A DNA stretch of 64,000 nt from Rapana venosa (lineage: Eukaryota; Mollusca; Gastropoda; Neogastropoda; Muricidae): the NCBI GenBank assembly GCA_028751875.1, contig CM054134.1, positions 65,839,424-65,903,423 on the forward strand, given 5' to 3'. Numbering within the stretch: the stretch's first letter is position 1; each line of letters starts with the position of its first letter. The translations under genes and the position numbers were made by a program. This document shows positions 33,673 through 45,135 of the stretch, in pieces. Under the pieces are notes generated by a model. It saw only the letters and a list, made by a program, of their open reading frames with translations. It was not told where the DNA came from and ran no database searches.

Positions 33673-36600
33673 AACCTGTTTGATATTTACCTTTGTTTCT
33701 CCTTACTGATTTTGACTGTAGTAGTGTGTACGGCTGCTTACCTTCAGCTGTCTTGACTAGTTGGTGCCTGTGTGATAGTGTTATTCTTACACTAGTTGTT
33801 GGGAGTTAAACTGTACCTAATCTGTAGCTATAGTATTGGATGTGTTTTTGAAAGCTGTAATTCACAGGTTTTCTTAACATATTGCTTCCTTAATTTGCCT
33901 GTTTGGTTACATATAGTGCGACAGTGTGACCTAAGCCACATGTTGTTAGAGATAGTTTGTTAATTTTTGTTCAGACAGTAACTCTCTGCAATGTCCACTT
34001 TAAAAACTTGGCCAACTGTATATGGTCTTAGAATTGGATTTTTGAACATCAATCATATTCTAAATAAGATAGATGAATTATCTTTAGTCCTACGTAATTA
34101 TGGAAAACCTTTTCACTTATTTTGCTGAGCTGAATCCAGATTATGAAAGCATGTATCTGATGATGATGTATTAATTCCTGGTTATGATATTGTACGACTT
34201 GATCCCATTATTCCAAAGCAAACTGGTTTGATTCTGTATATAAATAAATCTGTCCCTTATAAACGTATAAATTCCTTTGAGAAATATCATGTGGAAACAA
34301 TATGGGTTCAAGTTAATATCAAAAAGAGTAAACCTATCCTAACTGGATTTGTCTACCGAACCCTGTGACTGGTATGACCACTTCAACGAATTGATGGAAG
34401 CTGTTACACTACTTGATAACCAAATAATTCTCTTTGGTGATTTTAATATAGATCTCTTGAAACCAAACAAGCAATGGACACAGTTGTATGAAAGTTTTGG
34501 CCTCCTTCATGCCATTGATACACCAACCCGAGTTACCCCCTTCTCTGAAACATTAATAGATCATATCTATATTAATTCAAAACATAACATTGTAGAAATA
34601 TGTTCTCCCCCAAGTGGTTGTAGGATAATTTTCCTATCTGTATTACTTGGCTAAAAAAAGGAGTTAAAATTCCTAAACTTGGTCATAAACAAATAAGATA
34701 CAGGTCCTTTGCTAATTTTAAAGAAAAATATTTTCTATATGACCTAACCCATTCTTCTCTTTCAAATGTTTATCAGTTAACTGACCCTGATATAGCCTTT
34801 GAAATCTGGCATCTATAATAAACACGTCCCTTTAAAAATAAAACGAGTGAAACATACCCCAAAACCTCTGTGGCTAAATAAAGAAATTGAAGAGGAAATA
34901 ATCAAAAGAGACAAATTTAAAGAGACCAAACAATTTAATGACTTTAAGAAGCAACGAAATGAAATTACATCGATGAAACATAATGCCAAAAAGAAACACT
35001 TTCGAGAGCTCCTATCAGATAGCTCAAGCAATAAACAGAAAGTTATTTGGAAAGCCATAAATTCTCTAACAAAGAAAAAATCCGAAAATACACCAGTTAT
35101 AAAAGATATCACTGCCAGCTCCTTAAACCAACATTTTTCCAGAATTTCATCCTCAACAGTCAAAAATGACAGATCTTGCTTCAATGACCTTGCCTTAGTG
35201 AACAAATTTTGCATTTCTAAAAAGATCACTTCAAATGTAAAAATCCCATTCCTGGCAGTACATGAAGTATATTTTTCTCTAATGCATCTCAAGCAGACGT
35301 CCACTCATGGTCTAGATGACTTAGACGGGAAAATCCTTAAGCTCAGTGCTCCTATAATATGTGATTCCTTAACATATTTTTATAACCTTTGTATCGATAA
35401 ATGCTACTTCCCCAGCATTTTCAAACAAGCCAAAATAATTCCTTTGTACAAATCTGGTAATAAAAATGATCCTTCAAATTACAGACCTATTTCAATATTA
35501 TCTGTACTTTCTAAGCCTTTAGAAAAGCATATATATCAGTGCCTCATGGCTCACATTTCAAAATATGACTTACCTCATCCAAATCAGTCTGGCTTTAGAA
35601 AAAATCATTCTTGTCATACAGCTCTGATTAGTCTTGTTGATGAATGGTTAAAAAACATCAATGATAGCAAATTTACTGGTGTGTTGTTTATTGATTTTTC
35701 CAAAGCATTTGATGTCATATATCATAACCTTTTAATCCCGTATAAATTTTCTGACGATGCTTTGTCACTCACAAAATCTCTTCTTAATAATCGAACCCAC
35801 ACTGTTTGGCTAGATAATGAGCATTCTGAATTTATATCACAAAAATGTGGTGTTCCGCAAGGATCAGTATTAGGGCCTCTTCTTTTTTCACTATATATCA
35901 ACGACCTTCCTTTATTCATTACTAAAGGCATAACTGAACTCTTTGCTGATGATACTACTATCTACTCTTCTCATTTTGACTTGAAACAACTATCAAACTC
36001 TATGCAAGAAAATGCTGATCAATTGTTGGAATGGACCAGACTTAATCATATGGCCCTAAATGACCAAAAAACAAAATTCATGATAATTACATCTCGACAA
36101 AAACGACAAAATGTAACCTTTGCTCTACCACAAGTTTATCTTGGTAATACTACTATTAAAGAAGTAGATACTCATAGACTTTAGGAGTTACTATTGATAA
36201 TGATCTTTCTTGGTCACCCCATATTGACTTCTTATACAAACGATTTCTCTAAAGAGATTTCAACTCTCTAAAATCAGACACTTTCTAGACCTAGATTCTC
36301 GTAAACAATTCTACTATGCATATATCTAATCATTTATTGATTATGCCTCAACATTATATGATGGGTGCAGTGCTGATAGTTTAAAACCTCTTTCAAGAAT
36401 CCATAAACAAGCTCTTAAAATGGTACTCCTTAAGTCTTTGACTTTATTACCCCAAGACTATATCAAATTGGACATTCTCCCCCTAGTAATAATAATGTAT
36501 CGCATAATGAACGGTCTGCCTCCATCTAAACTGACTAATAAGTTTCCAATTAACCAGTCAAGGTACACAAATAACATAATACCGAAACCAAGACTAGATC

Positions 36601-36735
36601 TTTACAAGACAAGCCTTCGTTACTCTGGAAGAACTGTTTGGAACTCATTACCAAAAAATCTTTAAAATAAAAATAGCATTACTTCTTTTAAGCATAATTA
36701 TAAATCTTACTTGTTCAAGAAGATTGGTCATATAT
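33673..36735 (+). mobile_element. CR1/Jockey-type LINE, nearly complete but broken
   Basis: The leader is followed by an ATG at 33,991 and the endonuclease domain: YGLRIGFLNINHILNKIDEL, a stop near 34,124 just before AESRL, a frame change near 34,360, then NQIILFGDFNIDLL and ETLIDHIYINSKHN (34,349-34,654). After another gap comes a continuous 461-codon frame (34,799-36,184) with [79 protein letters not shown] and the catalytic ELFADDTTIY (about 35,938). A single-base loss at 36,184 shifts the frame before LGVTIDND. The C-terminal part includes RYSGRTVWNSLPKNL (to 36,665). The ORF1 is not seen. It is inactive, but it is the most complete LINE here. Confidence 0.9.
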
Positions 36736-36900
36736 GCTACTAAACTATTATCAGTTTTATGCTTTTTAAATCGAGGCAACTGTTAGCACCACATTAAAAA
36801 AATCATTTTGAGAAGAGTACATGAAAGTAACATAGACATAAAGGTAAGGAAGGAAGAAAGAAAGAAAGAAGGAAGAAAGGAAAGGAAAGGAAAGAAATGT
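36736..36900. repeat. LINE 3' flank ending in (GAAA/GGAA)n
   Basis: Short 3' UTR-like sequence followed by a purine repeat at 36,845-36,897. Confidence 0.6.
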
Positions 36901-37193
36901 AAAAGGTAAAGGTAAAGGAGTCCCATAACCTATAAGGTCGTAGGGGAGCGAGGCGTCAGAGACCTCACTTCTCTAAGGCCAGCATATTGAGGGCGGCGCC
37001 CATCTCCTCTCCCTCACTGCTTTACCTTCCCTGACCCTAAAGAGGGCAGGTACCCATTTACAACTGGGTGAACTGGGGGAACTGTACTGAAGCCAAGGCG
37101 CGCAAACGGTCACCCATCCAAGTGGTAACCACGCTCGAGGCTGTTTAACTTGGCTGGGGGAAAGCGAGTGCTCCGATCACTGAGCTATCCCGT
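36901..37193 (-). mobile_element. tRNA/5S chimeric SINE, second clean copy
   Basis: About 97% identical by eye to the copy at 10,952-11,256 and in the same orientation. On the minus strand it has the tRNA-like gatagctcagtgatcggagc head (about 37,190-37,168), then the 5S-like cacttggatgggtgaccg (about 37,125-37,108) and a (CTTTAC)n tail at 36,902-36,917. The 5' head stops a few bases earlier than in the other copy and abuts a (TATT)n repeat. No clear target duplication is visible because both flanks are simple repeats. Confidence 0.88.
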
Positions 37194-37221
37194 CTGTATC
37201 TATTTATTATCTATTTATTTA

Positions 37222-37462
<241 letters not shown>

Positions 37463-38059
37463 ATGTATACCTAATCTTTCATACTGAGTGCATTTGAAAA
37501 ATTTCCATGTAAGCTGATTTTTTCTTGGTGGGGGTGGGGGTGTTTTTGGTTTGTTAGTTTATCTTTTGTGGGTTTGGTGGGGGGGGGGGGGGGTTGGGGG
37601 AGGGAGGGAGGGAGGGTGGTGTTTTTGTTTTGTTTTTATTTTTTTGTTTATTTTGGTTGGTTTGTTTGGGGCTCTTTTTTCATTGTTTGGTTTGGGTTGG
37701 GTTTTTTTTTTGTTTGGTTGGGGTTTTTTTTTTTGGGGGGGGGGGGGCGGTATGGAGGTTTTTGTTTGGTTTTTTTTTGGGGGGGTAGGTAGGGGTTTTC
37801 TTTTTTTTATTGTGCTTTTGTTTTTGTTTATTTCTGGAGGGTTTTTTGTTTGCTTGTTTCTTTGGGGGTGGGGGGTGGGGTGGGGGGTTTGGGGGGGGGG
37901 GGGTTGGGTGATTTTTTTTCCAGGAAGGGGTTGTTTTGTTTTTAATTGTTCTTTTTTTGTTTGTTTGTTTGTTTTTGCCAGAGGGCTGGATGTAAAAAAG
38001 CAACTACTGCTTATTCTATTCTATACCCTCTTTGAATAAAAAGTTTTCAAGTTTTCAAA

Positions 38060-38060
<1 letters not shown>
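37463..38060 (+). mobile_element. LINE 3' UTR and terminus, G/T-rich
   Basis: About 450 bp of G/T-rich sequence (37,520-37,975) ends with ggatgtaaaaaagcaact, gcttattctattctatacc and tttgaataaaaagttttcaag, a LINE-type 3' end similar to those at 41,120 and on the minus strand at 2,040. It is followed at once by (CT)n at 38,062. Open frames inside are compositional artefacts. Confidence 0.65.

Positions 38061-38061
<1 letters not shown>

Positions 38062-38138
<77 letters not shown>
38062..38138. repeat. (CT)n microsatellite
   Basis: Pure (CT)n of 77 bp between a LINE 3' end on the left and a LINE C-terminal fragment on the right. Confidence 0.97.
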
Positions 38139-38140
<2 letters not shown>

Positions 38141-38472
38141 AATGCCCTTCCTGCTTCGATTAAGCAATGCCAATCATTAGCAAACTTCAAAAATCACCTT
38201 TTACCTCACTTGATCAATCAAAAAAACTCCACCCAAATCACACTTTATCTATTGGAGAAAAAAACCCTCACCTATTATGCATCCTACTTTCCCTTATCCC
38301 CCTCTCTCTCCTCCCCCCTCCGCCTCTATCTATTTTGCCCTTTCTCTCCACCCCAATCCTCATCTCTCTCTCTCTCTGTCTCTCTCTCTGTCTCTCTTCT
38401 TTCTCTCCTCTGTCTCTCTCTCTCTCTCTGTATCTCTCTCTCTCTCTCTCTCTGATGTTTTACTGAAATAAT
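38139..38472 (+). mobile_element. LINE C-terminal fragment and CT-rich 3' UTR
   Basis: The fragment begins directly after (CT)n with ALPASIKQCQSLANFKNHLL, the conserved W-N-x-L-P...F-K-x-x-L end of CR1/L2-type ORF2 proteins (the Trp is just cut off). The downstream sequence from 38,326 duplicates 37,222-37,462, so that CT-rich stretch is probably the 3' UTR of this LINE family. Confidence 0.6.
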
Positions 38473-38545
38473 AATAATGAAAAAATGTATGGAATTTATA
38501 TAGCGCTGAATCTTGTAAAGCAACAAATCAAAGCGCTCAGATTAT
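38465..38545 (-). mobile_element. L2-like LINE 3' tail fragment
   Basis: Aataataataat at 38,467-38,478, then tggaatttatatagcgctga and caacaaatcaaagcgctcag. Same terminal hairpin as at 8,113 and 32,147. Confidence 0.75.
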
Positions 38546-38554
38546 ATATATATA

Positions 38555-38725
38555 TATTTTTATTATTTGTAAATTTATGCGTGTGTTTGCAGTTTTTTCA
38601 AATTTTGTCATATGTTCCCACCGGCACACAATGGCCTACTCTTTCGAACAGGGGAACAGGATTTAACGTGTGCACAAGATGTTCTGCATGCGTTTGCACA
38701 CGGGCCTCGGTTTATAGTCTCATCC
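38555..38725 (-). mobile_element. SINE-like repeat, conserved core
   Basis: On the minus strand it reads cttgtgcacacgttaaatcc, then ctgttcgaaagagtaggcca and ttgtgtgccggtgggaac. The same core is found in plus orientation at 46,170-46,260 and, corrupted, at 57,300-57,370. Confidence 0.65.
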
Positions 38726-38973
38726 GAAGGAAATCTTCGTTATTGTGTACATGTGAATGAAGTTATGAAAGTATGAATATTTTTGGTTATAGGCTACTAT
38801 TACATTATAATTAGAAGAAATGTATTTATCATAGCTACAGTATGTTTTGATCTGTACGAGTATAACAATAATTAAAAAAAAGAAAGAATGTCGGTGGTAT
38901 TGTGGTTTTGTGAACTATTTGTTGATGATATTGTGGTTTTGAGATATATATTCAGTTCTAGAATACATGAAAT
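38726..38973. other. Nothing recognised
   Basis: AT-rich, no frame or repeat of note. Confidence 0.4.

Positions 38974-39047
<74 letters not shown>
38974..39047. repeat. (CT)n microsatellite
   Basis: Pure (CT)n of about 74 bp forming the 5' border of a LINE 3' fragment. Confidence 0.97.
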
Positions 39048-39051
<4 letters not shown>

Positions 39052-39469
39052 ATTTCGCACAAGCTGTCACAATTTAATGATAGAGAAAGGGAGACACCAA
39101 AATATATCCGAGAGAACAGAAAATGTAGACACTGTAACAAAATTGAAGATGAATTTCATTTACTTGATGAATGCATTTTATATGATGAACTCAGAAATAA
39201 TTTATTATTAAAAATCAAAACGAAAGACAAAGAACGCAAAAACTGTGTACATAAATTAAGTGACATAATCACAGTTGATATATATCAAGCAGATATCATC
39301 AGATATGTGTATGAATGTTTTGAAAAAAGAGAGAAAGAGAAGTAGAATACAACATGTTTTTAGTGTACATCACTTTTAGCCAAAATAGATAATTATAGTT
39401 GATGTTTTTGTTGTGTCAAATAAGTCTACATGACTTAAATGGCAATAAAATATTCTGAATCTGAATCTG
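39048..39469 (+). mobile_element. LINE 3' end with C-terminal zinc-knuckle-like motif
   Basis: The plus frame reads CRHCNKIEDEFHLLDECILY with DELRNNLL, then DIITVDIYQADIIRYVYECF and a stop near 39,345. The C-x2-C...H...C pattern with ED-E-HFL is the C-terminal finger of several LINE ORF2 proteins; a fuller relative is at 42,685-42,740. The 3' UTR ends aatggcaataaaatattctg with (AATCTG)n at 39,449-39,469, then (CT)n. The element is bounded by (CT)n on both sides. Confidence 0.75.
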
Positions 39470-39487
39470 AATCTCTCTCTCTCTCTT
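39470..39487. repeat. Short (CT)n at a LINE-LINE junction
   Basis: About 18 bp of (CT)n between the 3' end of one LINE and the internal start of another. Confidence 0.85.
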
Positions 39488-40085
39488 AGACTTATCAATT
39501 AAATGGTTTGAAATAAATCACATGGCTCTCCACCCTGAAAAGTCGAAACTTATGCTAGTTACAACAAGGCAAAAGATACAAAATATAAAATTTCAGCTAC
39601 CAGATATTAAAGTCTATAACAATATTTTAGAAGTGGATTCACATAAATTGCTCAGTCTTAATATTGACAATCTCTATCCTGGTCAAGTCATCCTTCAATT
39701 TTGTCTAAGAAGCTAGCCCCCCAAAATTTTCAGCTGAACAGAATTAAGCATTTGCTTAGTCGGAAGTTATTTTTTCATGCATACATACAACCAGATATAG
39801 ATTATGCTTCCACATGTTGGAAGAAAACAGTAAAAATTGCCTTAAGCGACTGGAGAGTTTGTTTAGGCCTTGTTAAAAATTGTACTCCTTAAGTCATCAT
39901 TAACATTTTTCCTTTCCTATTACAATGTCGTTTTAATAAAGGTGTTTTTACGTACAAAATTATGAAGGATCTTACTCCGAAGTATCTTTCTCAAAGGTTT
40001 TGGTGAGAAAAAATCGGGGTATATGGCACTAAGGAGTATTCATAAATCAGTCTTGGCATGTGTATGCGCAGGATATGATTATTCT
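39488..40085 (+). mobile_element. CR1/Jockey-like LINE, fragment after the RT core
   Basis: It starts mid-ORF right after (CT)n with WFEINHMALHPEKSKLMLVT and QLPDIKVYNNILEVDSHKL, then after a frame change SRKLFFHAYIQPDIDYASTC. It resembles 36,030-36,370 of the long CR1-like copy (WTRLNHMALNDQKTKFMI). It decays toward 40,080. Confidence 0.75.
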
Positions 40086-40099
40086 GAATATTTTGAATG

Positions 40100-41168
40100 T
40101 CCAAAGGAGTGAAGCCCACAATTGTTTTCCTTTTTAAAATTTTTATTATTATTATCATTAGCGAACTAACAAAAAAAGGAAAACATTGTATTCAGGTTAT
40201 CCCAGGAGCGATTGAGGTATTTTTACTGTTTGCTGATGATATGATTCTCTTGTCTGACACAGTGCTAGGTTTACAAAACAACTAGAGGTAGATCTCCTAG
40301 ATTTAACAGTCAATATGGGAAAAAAACAAACAATCTGATTTTTAGAATGGGGGGGGGACATTTATCAGTGAGTGAAAAATTGTTTTCTGGAATTGCTGAA
40401 AAGAAAGTAGTGAATTCTTATAAATATCTAGGGATTACATTTTCAACCAAGCTAAGCCTGAATGTGGCATGGCGTGAATCTTGCAGGAAAGTGAATAAAT
40501 GTTTAATCAAAATCTTAAAAATGTTAGGAAAGATGAATTCAGTAGATTTTTTTTTATTTTGGAAATTGTTTGATGTTAAAATGGAACCTTTATTTACCTA
40601 TGCATCTAAAATATGGGGACTTACTGTAAATTTACAAATGGAAAAAAATACATATGCTATCAAACGTTTCTTAAATGTCCTAATCCATTCATCAAATACT
40701 GTACTATATAGAGAAACGGGAAGATAACCTTTAAACATCAGAGCTCTGTTAAGTGTATTAAGTACTGGCTTAAACTACTGAAACTTCCAGGGTCATGTTT
40801 ATGAAGGCAAAATCTTATGACATGATTGTTATACAAATGGAGCTGGGTAAGAAGAGTTGGGCATATCAAGTTAAAAAGTTTTTTAATCAAAACATGATTT
40901 TGGAATAGTGTGGTTATCTCAGGAAGTAGGTAGCGAGCATTGGTTTATTTCTGAAGGTTTCAATGCAAACAAAAGATGGTTTCATCCTGAGACGTCCACA
41001 CGTCCCAGGGTGGTTTTTTTTCTTTCTTTTGATTTTTTTGTTGGAGTCGGGTTTTTTTTTTCTTTTACTCTGTGAGTAATGGGTTTACTTTATCATCATA
41101 TAACTGATTGTAAAAAAGCACATGGATGCTTATTCATTATCCTGAAAATAAAAGAATTTGTTATTGCC
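40100..41168 (+). mobile_element. LINE (unassigned clade), RT palm to 3' end
   Basis: Begins near the catalytic region FLLFADDMILLSDTVLGLQN (40,226-40,285), then GGGHLSVSEKLFSGIAEKKV, NSYKYLGITFSTKLSLNVAW and FWKLFDVKMEPLFTYASKIW (to 40,727). The rest is frame-broken. The 3' UTR includes T-rich runs and ends gcttattcattatcctga, aaataaaagaatttgttatt, directly followed by (CT)n. It is the same family as the next element. Confidence 0.78.
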
Positions 41169-41169
41169 A

Positions 41170-41195
41170 TTCTCTCTCTCTCTCTCTCTCTCTCC
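41170..41195. repeat. (CT)n between two LINE copies of one family
   Basis: 26 bp of CT separate the 3' end of one copy from the RT start of the next. Confidence 0.9.
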
Positions 41196-43050
41196 CCTAC
41201 TCCCCTTAGACTGGGCTAAATGTGTAATGATTCCTATGCATAAAAAGGGAAATGTTAATAACCCAGATAATTATCGAGGCATTGCACTAACAGGTAAAGT
41301 TTATAGGGGGCTTACAAAATGGGCCGAGAAGGAAGAAAAGATAACAGAAGAACAAGCAGGAATTCGATCGGGTTATAGTACAATAGATCACATTTTTACA
41401 TTTATGCTTTAGTCCAAAAATATTTTCATTAAAACACAAAACTATAGGTTGCATTTGTCGACTTTCGCAAAGCATTTGACTCAATTGATAGAAATATCCT
41501 GTGGAATATATTACGCTATAATGGAGTAAATGGCAAAATGTATATGGCCATGAAAGGTGTGTACGAGTCTGTGATAGCACGTGTGCGTGACAAGTATATG
41601 TATTCAGATGCTTTTGAATGCCCAGGAGTAACAAGGGTGTCTTTTTAGTCCCCTGCCCTTATGTCTTTATTAATGAGTTACTATAGAATTAACAAAAAAG
41701 AAACATGATAAATCAATAGGAGGTGTAGAAAGTATTCTGTTACTATTCGAGGATAGCTATTTACTGTTGTCAAATACTATTTTAGGGCTGCAAAAATTTA
41801 TAATTCTTAAAATAAGCGTAGGCTGAATTGTCTGTTTAACTTAGAAAGACAAATGTTTGTTTTTCGAAAGAGAGGTCATCTTTCAGTGGGAGAGAAGTGG
41901 TTTTATGGTAATACTGAAATTAAAGTAACAAACTTTTATAAATATTTAGGCCTTACCTTCACAACAAAACTAAGTTTCAAAAATGCATGGAGTGAAAGTT
42001 GCCAGAAAGGGAAAAGGGGAACTATGGAAATTTTAAGGTGTTTAAGTAAACTAAACTGCACTGATTTTTCGATTTTCTGGAAGCTTTTTGATTCTCAAAT
42101 TGAGCCTATGCTAATGTATGGAGCAGATATTTGGGGATTATTTGTTAATAATGAAATGGAAAAAGTGCACACCTATGCAATGAAACGATTGCTTTCAGTA
42201 CCATTACACTCGTCTAACAAAATGTTGTATGGTGAAACTGGCGGCTACTCGCTATTTATAAGATCACAAGTGAAGTGTATTATTGGTTAAAATTAACTCA
42301 ACTTCCTATGTCAAAGATTGTGCAGACAAGTGTATGAGATGCTGTTGATCCAACTAGAAACAGGGAAACAGAACTGGGCACTTACTAACAACCCATGGAT
42401 TTGGTATTGTGTGGATGTGCCAGGGAGTTGGATTTGAGCAAGGATTTTTGTGGGAATTTAAAGGCAGAATGATAGCTTACTACAAACAAGACTGGCATGC
42501 TTGCATAGAAGAATCAGAAAAGTATAACTGGTACTCTTCCTTTAAAAGCGTTTTTCAAACCGAAAAGTATGTTACAGTTGTAACACAGAAATGGCATAGG
42601 AGTAATCTTGCTCGATTCAGATTAATAACTTTAAGCCTAAATGCCTGCAAAACATGGTTTTCCAGTGACAAATCTGCACAGTCCCCATGCCCCATGTGTG
42701 GTAGGCAGACTGAAGATGAAATGCATTTTTGTTTGATTGTAATTCGTACGATGACATCCGTCAGAAATGCCTCATATTTAATGAAGTAATCTCAAGAATT
42801 AGAGATATAGTTAGCATTCTCTTGATCGAAGATGAAGAATTCATAAAATCGTTCACAAAATTTATCTCCCTTGCTTGGGACAGCATAAAAAAGAAAACTG
42901 CAGCTAATTGACCTTTTCAATGTAACACTATTTTGTTTTCCACATTTGTGGAATACAAACTCCATTGGCTTAAATTGCCTTATTTGAATATGAGGGTCGG
43001 GTGGTCGATTTGACCTACACTGTTGCTGATTTGCAGGTAACATGACACTG

Positions 43051-43083
<33 letters not shown>

Positions 43084-43318
43084 TGGGCGCTTGCTTGTGA
43101 TAACAGTTAATGTATGATAACAATTAATGAATTCGGTTGAATGTATTTATTGGAGATGCCTTTTCTTCTTTCGGTTTTCATTATTTCCTTGTTGCAAAAA
43201 GCATATTGTTTAACTTGTGTTCATACTGTGCTCCTTGCCAAAAAGACTGTATTGTTAATGGCAATAAATTACTTTCAGTGTTCAGTGTTCTGTGTTCTGT
43301 GTTCTCCTCTCTCGTCTC
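41196..43318 (+). mobile_element. LINE (unassigned clade), RT to 3' end, flanked by (CT)n
   Basis: Begins inside the RT domain with DWAKCVMIPMHKKGNVNNPD and NYRGIALTGKVYRGL (41,206-41,330), then KITEEQAGIRSGYSTIDHIF and, in another frame, VAFVDFRKAFDSIDRNILW (about 41,447). The post-RT part carries GHLSVGEKWFYGNTEIKVTN and FWKLFDSQIEPMLMYGADIW (41,853-42,290). The C-terminal finger is CPMCGRQTEDEMHF, continuing after a frame change into LFDCNSYDDIRQKC (42,687-42,760) and DIVSILLIEDEEFIKSFTKF. The 3' end is aatggcaataaattactttc with a short TTCTG-type tail. No FADD box is readable, so the palm is partly deleted. A (GT)n(GC)n run sits at 43,051-43,083. Confidence 0.82.
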
Positions 43319-43319
43319 C

Positions 43320-43322
43320 TCT

Positions 43323-43360
<38 letters not shown>

Positions 43361-43395
43361 CCTCTCTCTCTCTCTTCTCTCCTCTCTCTCTCATT
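43320..43395. repeat. CT-rich microsatellite
   Basis: (CT)n with TCTCC interruptions, the 3' border of the preceding LINE. Confidence 0.93.
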
Positions 43396-43582
43396 ATCAA
43401 TTATAGAGGTTAAAGAAGGTTATGATAGTGTAGATGATGAAGAATATGATGTTGATGATGATGACGTAGGGGATGATATTGATTTTGATGTATTTACTGG
43501 AACTGCTGCTATAGATAATGAAGATGCTGATGGCAATGATTATGTAGAAGCTGAAGATGACGATGGAGATGATGATAACTAG
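43396..43582 (+). other. Acidic open frame, 57 codons
   Basis: Directly after the CT tract an open frame encodes an Asp/Glu-rich peptide (SVDDEEYDVDDDDVGDD, then DEDGN-like segments) and ends at 43,582. Repeats of gatgat/gatgac explain most of it, so it may be a degenerate (GAT)n array and not a gene. There is no start codon of its own outside the CT tract. Confidence 0.25.
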
Positions 43583-43721
43583 AAGACATGGAGTGTGATT
43601 CTTTATGCTTGCAGAATTGGAAATGTGAAATGGAGAAAAACGTTTTCTGCTATGATGTCTAGGGCGACCCTGCCCCAAACATGTTTTGTATAGTGGCCCA
43701 AGGCCGAAGCACAAAGAAACA

Positions 43722-43815
43722 GTTCTCTCTCTCTCTCTCTCTCTCTCTTCTCTTCTCTCTCTCTCTCTCTACTCTCTCTCTCTCTCCTCTCCCTCTCTCT
43801 CTCCCTCTCTCCCCT
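43722..43815. repeat. CT-rich microsatellite
   Basis: (CT)n with CTT and CCT interruptions. Confidence 0.93.
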
Positions 43816-44400
43816 TGCCTTGCAGCCAGCAATACATGTTACAACATTTTCATTTTTTCATCGTAGTTCAGACACAATGCTCGTTGAAGGATCCCATCAA
43901 CGCTAGAAGACATGCTAAATGCCGTGCTGATAAAAATGAATATGTCTTCTTATAAAATTGAAGGCAGAGGCATTCAGACTGTAGTTATTCTAAGACTGTC
44001 TCCTTCAACCTCGAAACGACTTAAGCGCCTTTCGACACAGAACAACATAGTTTACCGAAAGAAATCTGTGTCAGAAAACGTCAAAAACGTCAGAAACAAA
44101 AGTTTTAAAGAGATAAATTGAGATCGGAAAGCTGAGAAAAAGCAGACATTCAATCTTCACCTTTGTGCTTTTACTACCCATTCCGCCTAGTATTCATGAT
44201 AAGAACGAGCGTTTTGCAAGCTTCCGTGTGTTTTTGACCTAGCTGTGTGTATTCCTGTGTCTGTAACACACAGAAACCAACTAGGAGGGGGAATCCACAT
44301 GCCCCATCATGATGCCAACGCTAAGACGGTGACTTTGTGCTGTGACCAAAATTTCCGACGTGACACATTAACTAGCTTGGAAATGTGTAGAGAAGAAAGG
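43816..44400. other. Nothing recognised
   Basis: Clean sequence with a 69-codon frame at 43,912-44,121 (basic, Lys/Ser-rich at the end) that matches nothing I know. A short inverted repeat (tgtgtaacacaca-like) lies near 44,260. Confidence 0.4.
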
Positions 44401-44404
44401 GACA

Positions 44405-44405
<1 letters not shown>

Positions 44406-44435
<30 letters not shown>

Positions 44436-45135
44436 GGAATTTATATAGCGCTGTATCTTGCACAGACAAATCAAAGCGCTTGCACTCAACTCATTCTTAC
44501 ACAGTCATGCAACCAATAGCAAGTAATAGTTCTAACAAGTCCAAATGCACACACACACACACGTTATACACTTTGGCACGGGTGATGGAATTTTTGGCTA
44601 TTGAAAAGCAGGGATAGCTATGAAATGAAACAGGAGAGGAAATTCTTAGGTTTGAAACAAATATGTCTTGAGGCCAGATTTAAAAGAGTCACAAGAAGGC
44701 CTTTGGCGAAGAGAGATAGGGAGGCCATTCCAAATCGATGGACCAGAAACAGAGAAAGAGTGATGGCCAACAGTGGACTGGTTGAATCTAGGTGTTTGTA
44801 AGCGCAAGGAATCTGCAGTAGAGCGAAGGGAACGAGAAGGGGTGTACAGGTGGAGACATTCACAGAGGTAGGAAGGTGCTGTTTTGTGGAGACATTTGTA
44901 ACAGAGAGTACTGATCTTATAGTTTATTCTTTGTGGCACAGGAAGCCAGTGGAGAGATCGCAAGAGAGGGGTAATGTGCTCAGATTTTTTTCTTTCTGAG
45001 GACTAGTCGAGCTGCAGTTTTGAATACGTTGAAGGCAGACCAGCCAAAATGGAATTGCAATAGTCCAGACGTGAAAGAATGTGTGTATGAAATACCTGAT
45101 ACTTGCGAAGTCAGTGATACTTATTGTTGGGAGTG
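44406..45135 (-). mobile_element. L2/CR1-like LINE, C-terminal part and 3' UTR
   Basis: (AAT)n at 44,406-44,432 and the tggaatttatatagcgctgt hairpin form the 3' end. The minus frame 44,963-44,646 reads [58 protein letters not shown] and DSFKSGLKTYLFQT. Upstream, with frame breaks, LVCLQRIQN and an [21 protein letters not shown] stretch extend to about 45,135. It is clearly the same family as the 8.1-12.9 kb pair but more diverged. The short (CA)n at 44,550-44,563 corresponds to the 3' UTR microsatellite. Confidence 0.85.
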
